In this document: one piece after another, positions 35,923-48,753 of the stretch
Position numbering within the stretch: the first letter of the stretch is position 1
How the letters are laid out: the number at the start of each line of letters is the position of its first letter
From: Capitella teleta
Taxonomy: Eukaryota > Annelida > Polychaeta > Capitellidae
Direction: 5' to 3'
DNA: 64,000 bases
NCBI GenBank assembly: GCA_000328365.1
Contig: KB297742.1
Location: 461,480 to 525,479, forward strand
Made by a program: the position numbers and the translations under genes
Notes under the pieces: model-generated
What the model was told of the DNA's origin: nothing
Databases searched by the model: none
Seen by the model: the letters and a program-made list of their open reading frames with translations, nothing else

Positions 35923-38900
35923 CTGCAAAGCAAATCATATAAATCAGGCGTATACAAGAAACGAAAAAAAAGAAAGAAAAAAAAAAGAAGAGGAATTGGA
36001 AGCACGATGAAACCAAAATATTGAAGAGGAAAATGTATTTTGTATAGGTCACTTTCCTGGAATTCTGATAAAGTCTGAGGTTAGTGGTCACCATAAGATT
36101 TAAAACAATTGGTAGAAAGATAAATGACTCAGTGAGATGAAGGAGAAACACTGTAAGAGATCGTCATGGCACAGAACGGGGGGGGGGGGCTGGGGGTGAA
36201 TGAGACCAAGTACCATGCAGCAAGTGCAATTCTGCGGATCCCGCCCAAGGAGAACTGCTCTTACGCATCTCCATAGGTTCCATGCAAGAGGCCATTCACC
36301 TGAAAATCTCCCACGAGTAAACTGAAGCAGGTTCCGCAGAGAACATATCTCTCCAGGTATGAAGAAATGATCCATAATACATGAGCTGTGCATCATAGCA
36401 TGCAGGCAGAAATATTATGCATCATTCTCTTCTTTTTTGTTTTTGTTTTTTTGTGTGTGTGCACATTATAAACTCCGGTATAAGTCACTGCAGTCATATC
36501 TTCTACCCAACACTGCTAAGCTCTAACAAAAGACTGGAGCATTAGATCTCACACCTGAGAGGAAGCAGTTATCGACTGACGATGCGCAATCAATTTCAGT
36601 CCCTTAGGGCGACAAAACGAGATCTTTGCGTCAATTCAGTCAACGAGTAGAGATCAAAACCTCCCTCAGATTAAATTCATGCACAACTAAGATTATGCAC
36701 AATGCACAATTAAGATTACATTTTGAAAATTACTGCATGCCTTTACAAATTACAACTGCACAAAATTATCCAATAAACGAATTAACTACAGAACACTCTT
36801 ATCTAAATACAATTTCTAGTAACTTGAGTATTCACAATTGTAAAAATAAAATAAAAATAAAAATGAAATACTGATATTAAATTTTTACTCACGACTGACA
36901 GAACGGAAGCAGAGTGTGATGTGGCAGTTTGCATTTACCTATAACCACAATGCTCAATATAATCAATTCATACAGTGCTACTTTTCCTTCCCTTGCCAGA
37001 TAAACAACAAATATTTAATCCCTACTATGCCACCCAAGCATATAAACAATTTATGATCCAATTAGTGAATACAATCAATTTGGATTGATCAATGAGTTGA
37101 TCATAACAATTCCTAATAAAGTGAGCAGGTGTTGTACGTAAGTAGGTTCCACTGTCAGGCTCATGGTACAGCAGCAGGTGAGACGGAGTGGCAATTCAAA
37201 TAGAACACAAACGGTTTTCAATATTCAATTTCAAATTCATGGCCATTCCAAGTTCAAGCACCAGGCATTGCTAGACACGACTGTTGCTTCCCACACTCTC
37301 TGCTGGAAACACTTTTATGCGACAGCTGATCATAAAAACCATACAAATAATTGACGTCGCTCGCATCACAAGGCAAAGAAGACAAGCAAACCAGAAAGCC
37401 ATCCGTGACTATGTACAAGAACGAGCAGAGATCAAACCACACAGCAAGCATAAGCGGCATAACTTCAATATTCAATTATTATTTATACAGATCATATTAT
37501 TTGTGTACAGCACAGCATTTCCTAGGTAAACACCAAATAATTCATGACAACACCAGCAAGAAAAGAGAGCGAAATAATAAAACCCGAAAAAAAGGAAAAG
37601 ATGATGAAGAAGGTAAAATAGTTGTCATAGCAACGTGACGATCGTGCATCGATCAATAAAGAGAGAAAGAGGTAGCCAGCCATGAGGAAATTAACAGAGC
37701 ACTGAGTGGTATAGCGATGAGATTAAATGAGACGCCAATGACGAGATTGACGACACCTTATAATAAATGTATTGACTAATGCAAAATTATGTAATAGTTG
37801 ATTGTGCATCAGATTTGATTGCATAATAACTAATTAGGAGCGAAAGGCAGGTGACTACGCCAGAGCAAACAGCCCACAGCCCAACCGCGCATTCTACACT
37901 TGTACAGAATGCCATCAAACTAAAAATTATGTAAAGATCACAATTTCTTCAGAGCCGGCATGCATAAATAGAAAGCATTTGTCTCAGTGCTCGAATTCAA
38001 GGCAAACGTATTTCTGGGAATTTTGTCATTTTTCAACTTATGATAAGAAATCAGAGATATCCGGTAATTTAAAATTCCGATTTTTCCATATTCTCATTTA
38101 ACGATATAATGAGAGGGAATAAACTGCTTGATTCCTGGTAGCATCCAGGCAAATCCATGTGACATTGGTTTCATTGCCCTGGTCTCCAGAAAACAGTTGA
38201 GCCTAATACTAGTACTACAGTGCAGAATGTATGCCACTTACCTGGTGAGCAGTAACTGAGTAAAGGTAGCAGCAGAAGTGAGTTAACAACCCCTTTATAA
38301 AGAAGAGCCTACTGGCTCGCAGAATACCTCTAGATGCCAGGTATTATTGATCCCTGCGCGTCGTCCAATTAGGAGACTCAGGTGCTGGCATCGTCACTCC
38401 ATCTCCAGTTCACAGTGACCCCTGAATACCCCGATCTGCTTTTAGAATTCATCAATTGTATACAACATTATATCAGGAGTTGGATTCTGGGGAATGTATA
38501 TGACATTGCACGACTTCCTGTATTCATGTAATGGACACTAAGGGTTATACAGGCACCAGAGGCACCAGAGCAGACGAGATAGGTCTGCACATGATTCAGA
38601 TGTTCAACACGAAAGCCACGGGCGTTTGGCACCGAACTTAACCTCGGAGCAAATTACTTTTTACACTCCTTTGTACAACATGAACAAGAAAGTCAAGAGT
38701 TCGATGAGCTACACCTAAAGTTCCTAAAACCTCAACAGCAAATTTAGAAATCTCACAAGAATTTGAAAAAGAAAGTTGGAGGAAAGAGAAGATTTCAATT
38801 ATTATTAAAGAGAGACAACGAAAATAGTAAAATTAAAGCGCCGTAGGCCAGTGAAGCCCATTATCTATCTGACATACTGGTAATGGCAGTCGCCTTGTGA

Positions 38901-40162
38901 GTAGCATGAATGCATGATATTATTGGCAACCATATTACCAGTATACACATAATGTATATGCAATTAAATTTAACTGATGTCGAACATACATGAAGTTGAC
39001 AGATGACAAATTACAATCCATCAGGCAATTAACTCATCATGGCAATCCATCTCAATTCGAGATGGATTGGACCGGGAGCCGGGAGGAGAAGGGAGGCACA
39101 CAAACAGAGGAGAAAGTGATGAGGAAGAAAATGTTAACATTCTCTTAGAGCTCGATGAATGAGTGGAAGGGATGCAACCAGCATGCCAAGAACACGATAC
39201 CCACAATTCATGAATGGTGAGAAGTAATACTAGAACTAGAAGCGAAATCTGTGGAAAAAGAAACATCAACAAAATATACATACACCCAAATTCTATATAT
39301 GCATCGTGTATATGTGTTTTCTTGTGACTCATAATTGGAATCAGTTTGACTCTTCCATATTAATTAGGACATGGGAATGAAGCGAGAACGTTATGATTAG
39401 CACAAGCAACGACTCTGGTTGTGCACCTGTAATCATAACGCATTCGTAGTAGAGAAACTCCAGCAGTGCACTGGGGACAAATATTTCATCTCTATTATCT
39501 CTCATAGACCGCTGACAAGTATAAGCGAAACTCTTAATTACCGGTCTGCTCAAAGTTGTACACAAGTAGACCAGCGATATTTGCATGGTCATCAAATCTA
39601 ATTCTTTAAAGCAGGTATCACTTCCAAACATTGTTAATGTGTTTTTATCTATTTTACAACTTCAGTAGTGAAAGTTCTTCCCAATAGAAGTTTGGAGTAG
39701 ATTTGAAGCATCCTTTGTTGATTCCTATTGTTTTGCATTCAATTTCAAGGGACTAACTACTCCGAGTAATGTGGGTGCTCAAACTCATGCGAACATGTCA
39801 AGTGCAATGAAAGGGAAACAAAAGAAAACCCAGTAAGAGAGATCAGCCTAATCAGTACAGGTGAAAAATAAAAGTTGTTCAATTTCCAAAGAGTTCAGTA
39901 TTAATAATTCAGTCTCGCATTTTAACCAATTCTATAATGCTATTGCAAGTGGAGCTGTTTAGGTGGTTTTGAGTTCTATTAAGTCTATTGAGTTGGTTGC
40001 TAATAGTGTTGGATGTTAGCAAGGTAGCTAGAATTTCATAGTTAATATTTAGGATGGACATGTTTCTTAGATTATTGGCTACTATTGAATGACCATTGAA
40101 CATGAGTGTGCAGCAAGTTGATATAACAGGATTAGCGCTATTGTAACAGGAACACAAAAACC
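35923..40162. other. Long intergenic stretch, no gene recognised
   Basis: About 4.2 kb without a recognisable gene. It may hold the 5' exon and promoter of guanylate kinase. It includes a G run at 36179-36189 and short T-rich tracts. No reverse transcriptase or transposase motif seen. Confidence 0.45.
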
Positions 40163-40176
40163 TGGCAAATTGTAGA

Positions 40177-40386
40177 GTGAGTGAGTGATTGGGGTTTTAC
40201 GGCTCCACCCAACCCGTTCGGGTGATACGGGCGCCAGAACAGAAGGCCCGGGACCGGGGTTTCCCCCTACTCTTATCGATAAATCCCAAGGGTTCTTTAT
40301 CCTGCATACCACCATAGACAGTAGTACACAGCGCCCGGCCTTGTTACGCAGTTGGGCAGCACTGCAGAGTCACCGAAGAATTACAA
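40177..40386 (-). mobile_element. tRNA-derived SINE, copy 2 (5' truncated)
   Basis: Minus-strand copy of the same SINE as at 17.3 kb, keeping the tail and body but losing the tRNA-like head after GAATTACAA. A perfect 14-bp target duplication TGGCAAATTGTAGA flanks it at 40163-40176 and 40387-40400. Confidence 0.93.
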
Positions 40387-40400
40387 TGGCAAATTGTAGA

Positions 40401-41600
40401 TATAACTGGGTGAGTAAATCGGGCTTGTTCAACAATGGTGCAATGAAGCATGAGTGTGTGCGATGAGGCAGCCTTAATAGGCGCCTGATGCTCTTCCTCC
40501 AAAAAGCGGCAAATCCATCAAGTGCATCGAAATTCCAAAGAGAACAACCGTTGAATAGTGTTGAATAGTATTGAATAGTGCCAAAAGAACAGTGCATTTA
40601 ATTAGAAAGCACCCCGTTGATGCGGCTGCAGAATTCTGATTTTGCTTTTCTGATGTTGTTTTCGCTTGATTGTTTTCCAATGTAGTGACCACCTAGATGT
40701 ATGGCTGTATTTTCCCTTGGAATGATGTTTCCATTAATTGTAATTGGAGCACACTCCTTAGGGCTTATGACAATGTTCACACTTTTTGAGCTATTAAAAA
40801 GTACATCATATTGGGAGGCAAAGTCTTCACATATTGATAACATTTTCTTCATCCCACTCACGGATGGGGCGATGAGTGCGACGTCATCCGCGTAACCTAG
40901 GGCACCTGCGAAGCGATGGCCAATGTAGCTGCCGGCTTCAGATTCCTGTAGTTGACTCAATAGTTCGTCAACATACACAAAAGAAAGGATGGTGAATAGT
41001 ACTGCGCCCTGTTTGACCCCATTTGAGCAGTGAAAACTGCCTGAAATGGCGCCACTCCACCGTACAGCCATCTCTGGCCTCGTGTACATCTTAAGTAGCA
41101 ATCTCGTGGCGGGGTGGCACATCTGCCTGTCCTTAAGCATCCGGAACAGCTTAGTGTACTGGACAAGGTTGAAAGCCCGGGACGCATCCAGTAGTGTGAT
41201 CATAACGGTTGATCCATGTTGAGCAAAGTGTTCTGTGACCTCTTGCAATGCAAGTGTGCAATGAATTGTTGAATGTCCAGGTTTGAAGCCAAACTGAAGA
41301 TTAGATGAACCGAGAACTGCTGAATGTTTTGAGAGCACGATACATGTATTATTAAGAATTTTGCCAATGAGACTGCTCAGCGCTATTGATCTAAAGTTGT
41401 TGCTGTCGGAAAAAGATTTTTTCATGTTCTTAGGTATAGGAACCAGCGTTGATTTAATCATCATCCTTGGAGCAAGTGAATTGTTTAGAATCATTTGAAG
41501 CAGAATGGAGACATGTGCTGATAGTTCATTGCAGGAGTTTTTGAAATGATCAGTTGAAAGTGATTCACTTTTAATATGACTTGCAAGCTTTCAGCTTTAT
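40401..41600 (-). mobile_element. LINE fragment with a 298-residue reverse-transcriptase frame
   Basis: A continuous frame at 41494-40598 encodes most of a non-LTR reverse transcriptase: NNFRSIALSSLIGKILNN, LQFGFKPGHSTIHCTLAL, LLDASRAFNLVQYTKLF, SNGVKQGAVLF and GYADDVALIAPSVSGM with the catalytic Asp pair. RT similarity seems to run on past the frame's end in another frame (LPLFGGRASGAY near 40480). The endonuclease and 3' end are absent or unreadable. It is of the same broad class as the 56.5-60.9 kb LINE but not the same family. The relatively long intact frame suggests a moderate age. Confidence 0.88.
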
Positions 41601-43930
41601 AATGGCATCTCACACGTGATTGACTGATACGTTATGATCATCATAGCATTTTCCATTTTCACAGCAGTTTGACACTCGTAATCTCGTCAATGAGTAGATC
41701 TTCAGTTCTTTGTATTTTTCACAGAAGAGATAATGCATCGCGCGCCTTCATTCTGAATGGTGACTAATTGGTTAGGATGCATCGATAGCCTTTATAGAAA
41801 GTTACTGCTGGAACTTGTGTCAAGATGTCGACAGATTAAATACTAGTACATGCATACTTGTAAGTTTACTCCAAGTCAATAATATGGGGAAGATTTTCAA
41901 CAATAATCCCGATGCCATGGTGATATGAATTACTTTGTGTACTCTGATTAGAGCCATTTGATGAAATTGATCAGTAAGCGAGAGTGAAGAAAGGTCAGAA
42001 GTTCACATTTGTTACTGCTGAAATGCAGGTTGTTAGCTAGCCATGAATATCAGCAATAACAAATGTGAACAAATGTGAACGTCCCAAAACTGAGATGAAG
42101 TGTCCTGGTGACGCCTCATCTCAGTTTTGGACGCCTCAATTTTTTCAATAGGACGCCTCTTATTTCTATAGCAATGAGGCCTTAATTTTGTTGCAGTGGA
42201 TGGGTTGTGTTTTATTGTAGGATACTCACTGATTAGATGAATAACATGCTATAGAATTCTTCTCTGGTTGTCTTTTTTTATCTCTTCCGACTTTGTAAGA
42301 GCAAACAAACAAGCTTAATTATCGGTCATCAAACGGTGTGTTAATGCTTTCTGGAAATAGCGGTGGACTTTCTAGGCATTGGGAAGTTGGGAACTCCTCA
42401 GTGATGTTATTCACGAGAACTTTCATCTCCTTCATTGAATTATCATCCGTGCGCTTTGTTTGTTTTCAGCAAAAATAGTTCAATCCATTTTCAGTATTTT
42501 TTAAATTATATTCTGTGGCACTGCTCTGATTGGTCTAAACTCGAACTAAATACGCATTAGCCTTAGTTAGTTTCAGATGGCCTGATTAGACCACATCATG
42601 TCCTTCTGGTTTTAGCCACTATACTAGTAGTAGTTTTGATTTCGCAGGATTAGCTGATCCCTCGACAACAAGAAGCATGAGCATTCATATTTAATGAATG
42701 GAAATGAAGTCTCAAGCCAAAGATCTTGACCTAAAATTCCTCAGTTTCCTAAATGCTCCATCCGCCTCATATTGCTGGGCGTAATCCTTTTGTGACTCAT
42801 TTCTTTAACTAATTAACATATTATGCATTTAATAAATAAGGCTATTGTGTTTTCTATGAAAAATTTAAAATAGTGGTCACCGCGCTCGATGCTGCCCTTG
42901 TCACTTGAGCGTTCGGTGCTTTTTTGTGATCCTTGTAAAAGTGGACACCATGTAAAAAAAAAAAAAAAATCCTAGCTAACAGCCTGCTGACATGCATAGC
43001 TAGGAAGTTGATTACAACATTGAATGTGATTGAATTGAAACCATGAAGCAGCAGTGCAGGAGCATATTCAGTTATCAATACTCCTGATTTCATAACGCTG
43101 TTTATACAAGCGATTATTTGTTTCTTGTCGTTGATTATGTAATGATCGTAATCCCTCTGATCCATTAGGTTTACTAGTGCATGAAATTAGTATGATGAAA
43201 TATCACAAAGAGTTGATCATTGGTTTTAATGGCAAAAACGTGGTAGCATAGGCTATCATAGGGGCTGAGGTACATCTATGTAAATACTAGTAGTTCACCA
43301 GTGATAGTACATGAACTGGTACCTGTGCTTATCATCTTGTACAGTTAATATTAATAAAAAAAGCACTAACATATGTTACATATCCTGCACTGTTCTATAA
43401 CACAAAATTCTAATAAGAAAAAGTTGTGATTACAGGAAAAAAGAAATCTTTTACAATCACAAGTTCACAACTATTCGTATTTTGGTTCGGATTCGGCAAA
43501 TAGTAACCAATGAAATATTTATTGTTTGTTATTCGGGTTATTTGACTTATTGGAAGTTATTTCACTATTCGCCCAGCCATAAAATGTTAATCTCAGATTC
43601 CACAAGAAGCTCCTAAGCTTAGATCATATAAGATGAAAAACATGTTAAGTATCAGCAAGTAAGTAAGACCCTCAGAGTCTGTGGCTGTTCAGTTCTGAAT
43701 TCAGGGGCCTGTTTTTCTTTCAACTTCAACTTGGACCGTGAGGTAAGAACCAGAAATTTGGTTGGACCAGACATGCGTTGCATGAAAAACGCAGCACGAG
43801 ACTTTGGGCGATGTCTCGCCAAATTGTCATGTGACAAGAAATTTCTACATTATATTTCTAGCATGCATAACAAGTAACCAGCCAAAACTCACGAGACTTT
43901 AGTTGAACCCGAAACTGTATACAGGTATAC
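41600..43930. other. Intergenic, mostly unrecognised
   Basis: It contains the nested palindromes at 42001-42130 and an A run near 42957. No host coding sequence was recognised. Confidence 0.4.
42001..42130. repeat. Two adjacent long hairpins (MITE-like)
   Basis: A 21-base arm GTTCACATTTGTTACTGCTGA (42001-42021) pairs with 42050-42070, 20 of 21 matched. After a repeated AAATGTGAAC, a second arm CCAAAACTGAGATGA (42084-42098) pairs perfectly with TCATCTCAGTTTTGG (42116-42130) across a 17-base loop. No transposase frame. Confidence 0.75.
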
Positions 43931-43955
43931 AGACCTCGCCCGAGAACCTGTGCTA
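43925..43955. mobile_element. 3' end remnant of the TAGC/hairpin element
   Basis: GGTATACAGACCTCGCCCGAG followed by a CCTGTGCTA end matches the hairpin end of the two complete copies at 46.2 and 49.7 kb. The rest of this copy is missing. Confidence 0.7.
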
Positions 43956-43977
43956 TACTAATAGTATTATTTATGCG

Positions 43978-46153
43978 CACAGGGAGTCTTACCAGTGGGC
44001 TCTGGTAACATGAAATGCCTAAATGCCTATGCAGCCTTCTAGACAGTATATAATAATATCAAGGGAAGTCACTGATTTCTCAGAATAACAATAACAAAGC
44101 CTCGGAAGCTACATTCCCCTCACGGGAGAGAGCTGAGGCTTCGGATCTGGCAAGATTATGAATAAATGAACCTATAGACACCAAAAACTCCGCATGGCAG
44201 TGACTAATTACTCATTAATTGCACAAAAATGCTTTCATTTTCAAAACGACCAGCAACGGGTACGATGGCTGCAGCATTCGACCTTCACCTTAACAAACCG
44301 CTCAGTGATTGATTAATAATAGTCCAGCTGAGAAATGCAATTTAAATTAATCAAAGCATTCATTCGATAGAGATCAGTCTAGCAGTATGATTTTATAAAT
44401 TATTCCATGCATATAACAGTATTCAGATAATTTTATAGTTTGAAACACTGGTTATAAATTATAAAGTTATTAGATAGATAACATGTTGTGAGGTATATAA
44501 AACGATTCTAAACATATACACCAGAGGGCATTGTATGTGTCGTCTACTAATTCAACTTACTTATGCAATGTGTCTTCTGACTCTAACTCCTTTTTTGAGC
44601 GTATTTAAATCATATTTCATACTCAATTTGACTCTCAGAATAGCTTTTATTGTTCGAGAGACAATTGCAGACAGGATGTTTCACTCTAAAGCCATTCTGT
44701 TCAATTAAGAATGTATCCTAAGCTCTACACTTTTTTTCGTTCCATTCCGGCTAGAGCTGGGCAAATAGTGCTTCAACACGGATAACGGATATCCGTGTTA
44801 CTAATATCCGAAGGATACGGATATGGACACGGATATTTATACCCAAACACGGGAGCATGCACCTAGAGCGTAATGCACCCAACGCCTGGCACACGCTGTG
44901 AGCGCAAAAGCCACGCTCTACCTGCAGCAGTTAAAGACAAGTGACCTGGACCTACTGCTGTCATCTTTCTTGCTTCTTGTACATTTCTTTTATCAAAACG
45001 TTCAGAATGAGTTTCAAGAGGCATCGCACATGCGGACAGCTCGCTTGCCTGTCGATTTCACAGAGGTGAATTCCTTATCAGCGCAGCCTATTTTAAGTAT
45101 TTTTCCCCAACTTCACGAGTCGCAGATTATGAGCCCAAGACGGAACGACAGTAACGTGCACTTTGTGCTACAGTGTACACTTTCAACAAACATGATTTGG
45201 AAATGTATAAACTTAGTAACTTCCTGAGGCGCAAGTCAGTTCATAGCAATTATTGTTCTATAGAAATAATTCAAGTCCCTAGATCGCCAAGTAGGGGGCC
45301 TACATGTACTAGTCTATATTAACTGTTCAATTGCAAACATGGTTCAAGGTCGAGAAAGTGATGAAATTCAGTGCTGTTTGTGGTTCACATGAAAACTGCA
45401 ATAGACAAAGCTGTCACGTGTAACGGTGTTAAAAAATAGGCACTAAAGGAGATAGTCAACAACGTGTGGTTACGTCACTTTTGCGTAATGACTGAAGAGA
45501 TTAAAGGGCATAGAATTGTGTTTATTTAAAACAAATCAGAATTAGCAAATTGTTGACATCATGTAATCTTGTAATTGACATCGCTCAACTTCAGTGAGCA
45601 GCGTTTGTGTGCAAAATGGCTGTGTGCTACGCTCACTGTGCGCTCGAAACGGACACTTCAATTTTACACTATCCGTGTTTTAACTATCTGTGTTGAAACA
45701 CGGATCACGGATAGTACTGAACACCCCCAATATCCGTGCTGTCCCGGATATCGGACACGGATATCCGCCCAGCCCTTATTCTGGCTTTAAGGATTATATT
45801 TCGACATTTAGCGATCGTGAGTTCACTGCGGGCTGAAAATTTGCTGCAGTCCGACAAAATGGATGCATTGTACCCGTTGCTAGTCGTTTTGGAACAGATT
45901 GTATTTTTGGCCAATTAATTAGTAATTAGACGTTGCCGTACGAGATTATTGGTGTCAATGGTTTCATTTATAGATGATCTTGCCGGATCCGAAGTTTCAG
46001 CTCCCTCGTTTGAAGAGAAGATTGCTTTCGAGGCAAGTGTCATAAGATTGGCACGAATCAGTGACTTCCCTTGATATTATATATATAGACAGAAAACATT
46101 CACTGCATTGACTTTGGTCCATATATGCTCGCTCACTGTTAAGGCCCCTTGTG
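43978..46153 (+). mobile_element. CACAGGG element copy A (interrupted by a hAT-like element)
   Basis: The left end CACAGGGAGTCTTACCAGTG and the right end CACTGTTAAGGCCCCTTGTG are imperfect inverted repeats. Without the 1034 bases added by the hAT-like insertion and its duplication, copy A is 1142 bases, against 1139 for copy B at 46889-48027, and the two align along their whole length. No transposase frame. I could not find a clean target duplication for this copy. Confidence 0.85.
44752..45777. mobile_element. hAT-like non-autonomous element nested in copy A
   Basis: A 1026-bp unit with ends TAGAGCTGGGC and, inverted, GCCCAGCCCTT. It is flanked by 8-bp duplications ATTCCGGC (44744-44751) and ATTCTGGC (45778-45785), one mismatch. 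The uninterrupted sequence is readable in copy B near 47651 (ATTCCGGTTTTAAGG). Multiple GGATATCCGTG/ACGGATAT motifs cluster inside both ends, as is common in hAT elements. No transposase frame. Confidence 0.88.
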
Positions 46154-46169
46154 ATTAGGCCTGTGCGGG

Positions 46170-48179
46170 TAGCTGACATACTACAGCGAGCCCAATGGGT
46201 CTCGCTGTACGGTATACGCATTAAACTCCAGTTCGCGAACCACGATTTCTAGAATTCCACGCTTGTAATTATATTTATGAAGGCACCAGGGTCTGCAGAG
46301 CCATACCAGGTAGACGCTGGTACTAAATTTTGTTCGAAACCAGTACCATAAACCTACTTAAACTGGATCCGCAACGAAAAAAAGTGACATTACAGGTTTC
46401 TCTCCGCTTTCCGATTGTTGTGTCACATGACCTGCTCTCCACGTGTAATAAATAAACCAGAGCACTGCGCCTGCGTAGTGCGAAGTAAACATACACGCAT
46501 GCGCATACAATTTTCCCGCGCTAAGCAGTTCAACATGCGGCCTATCTTCCCTTGCAGTTGCGCACGTAATTTATACCGAGTCTTCACAAAGGAATACGTA
46601 TTAATTATTAATACGCAATATTTTGTGCATCACCAATCAGTATATGAACAATTTTATTCATTTTCATTCGAAAGTCGTGAGAGAAGTTTGAGCGGGAAAG
46701 TGAAGCATGCGCGCTTGTTTACAATGCAGTGCGCATGCGCTGAGTGACGTCACTCGCAAAATGGCGTCTGTTTACTTCTTCACGAAGTGATATTTTGTTG
46801 CGGGTTTTAATTAATGTAAGTTAGACATGATGGTACTGGCTCATATTGTTTTTTCTTGGAGCATAAATATACCATTTAACGTCTGGAGCACAGGGGGTCT
46901 TACCAGTGGGCGATGGATACATGGAATGCCTATGCAGCCTTCTAGACAGTATATAATAATATCAAGGGAAGTCACTGATTTCTCAGAAGAACAATAACAA
47001 AGCCTCGGAACCTACATTCCCCCCACGGGAGAGAGCTGAGGCTTCGGATCTGGCAAGATTATGAATAAATGAACCTATAGACACCAAAAACTCCGCACGG
47101 CAGTGACTAATTAGTCATTAATTGCACAAAAATACTTCCATTTCCAAAACGACTAACAACGGGCACGATCGCTGCAGCATTCGACCTTCACCTTAACAAG
47201 CCGCTCAGTGATTGATCCATAATAGTCCAGCTGAGAAATGCAATTGAAATTAATCAGAGCATTCACTCGATAGAGATCAGTCCAGCAGTACGATTCTATA
47301 AATTATTGGATGCATATAACAGTATTCAGATAATTTTATAGTTCGTAATACTGGTTATAAATTCTAAAGTTATTAGATAGATAACACAACATGTTGTGAG
47401 GTATATAAAACGATTCTAAACATATACACCAGAGGGCGCTGTGTGTGTCGTCTGCTAATTCCCGTCAAGTCAACTTACTTGAATGCAATGTGTCTTTTAA
47501 CTCTAACTCCTTTTTCTAGCCTATTCCATGCTCAATTTGACTCTCAGAATAGCTTTTATTGTTCGAGAGACAATTACAGACAGGATGTTTCACTCTAAAG
47601 CCAATCTGTTAAATTAAGAATGTATCCTGAGCTCTACACTTTTGCAGCTCCATTCCGGTTTTAAGGATTTTATTTCGACATTTAGCGATCGTGAGTTCGC
47701 TGCGCGCTGAAAATTTGCTGCGGTCCGACAAAATGGATGCATCGTACCCGTTGCTAGTCGTTTTGCAACTGATTGGATTTTTGGCCAATTAATTAGTAAT
47801 TAGGCGTTGCCGTACGAGATTATTGGTGTCAATCGTTTCATTTATTGGTGATCTTGCCAGATCCGAAGTTTCGGCTCCCTCTTTTGAAGAGAAGATTGCT
47901 TTCGAGGCAAGCGTCCTAAGATTGACAGGAATCAGTGACTTCCCTTGATATTATATATATAGACAGAAAGCATTCACTGCATTGAGTTTTGTCCACATCT
48001 GCTCGCTCACTGGTAAGACTCCCTGTGGTCTGGAGGGCTTAAACACAAGGATGTGTCGGATAATATGTCTATATTTATCATGCAATCGGCTGAGTGTGGA
48101 GCCTCGCTGCCAGTGTACGCAAAAAGAAGCGGTTCACCGTCGGGCGAGGTATACAGACCTCGCCCGAGAATCTGTGCTA
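46170..48179 (+). mobile_element. TAGC/hairpin element copy 1 (interrupted by CACAGGG copy B)
   Basis: It starts TAGCTGACATACTACAGCGA and ends ACCTCGCCCGAGAATCTGTG-CTA. A perfect 9-bp target duplication CTGTGCGGG lies at 46161-46169 and 48180-48188. Without the nested copy B and its duplication it is 863 bp, exactly the length of the inverted copy at 49685-50547. Near the left end CAGCGAG/CTCGCTG forms a hairpin; near the right end GGGCGAGGT/ACCTCGCCC forms another. Terminal inverted repeats are only about TAGC. A 9-bp duplication suggests Mutator-like or a related superfamily. It lies just upstream of the export-factor gene. Confidence 0.93.
46889..48027 (+). mobile_element. CACAGGG element copy B nested in TAGC/hairpin copy 1
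   Basis: A 1139-bp unit with 23-bp terminal inverted repeats (CACAGGGGGTCTTACCAGTG at the left; the right end inverted is CACAGGGAGTCTTACCAGTG). A perfect 8-bp target duplication GTCTGGAG is at 46881-46888 and 48028-48035. The empty site is present in TAGC/hairpin copy 2 near 49840. The 8-bp duplication fits hAT-type transposition. No transposase frame. Confidence 0.94.
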
Positions 48180-48188
48180 CTGTGCGGG

Positions 48189-48753
48189 TAGGATCAGTTT
48201 GTATTCCCTAATATCGCTCACTGGCAGAGGTCGTCCCTATCTTAGGGTAACTAAATAATCTCTGAAACACATAGAATTTAATCATGTATTGACTTTACAC
48301 ATTAAAGCTAAAAAACCAAATAATTATCTCGGGTAGCGAAGAGGTTGAACTCAAATTATGTTTCATTTTCCTACCTCGAATAGAATTTCGAAACATCCAA
48401 CGAGGCTTTGTTGTAGAGGTAATAGATGGAAAATACCGTTATGATGACATGTCAGCCATTTTGTATCCAAAATCATGTATTGCCAGAAACTCGTTCTGCA
48501 TAAGTTACATTGATTAGCTGTAACTTTATAGAAATCAGAATGGAGCCGTCTATATAAATCTATCAGCATTCCCAGTCTTCTTCAAATTACTAGCAGTGCT
48601 TGCGTAATTTGGCTTCCCCTTTTTATCTGGTTCTCCAACTCGGAAGATCGGGATATTTAATTCCGCGCTATTGCTTCGTGCCAAATCGATACTCAGCGTC
48701 GCTTTTTCCGGTGATCGGGAGATCATCTATTTTGACAGTGAAAATTCTCAAAA
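48189..48753 (+). promoter_or_regulatory. Presumed promoter region of the export-factor gene
   Basis: The 565 bases between the end of the TAGC/hairpin element and the start codon at 48754 show no other gene. The transcription start must lie here unless a further 5' exon exists. No TATA box stands out. Confidence 0.4.

Noticed and set aside
42001-42130. CRISPR-like array
   Set aside because: The repeats are inverted arms, not regularly spaced direct repeats, and the genome is eukaryotic.
44898-45227. 109-codon frame as a hAT transposase remnant
   Set aside because: No recognisable hAT dimerisation or catalytic motif; the element looks non-autonomous.
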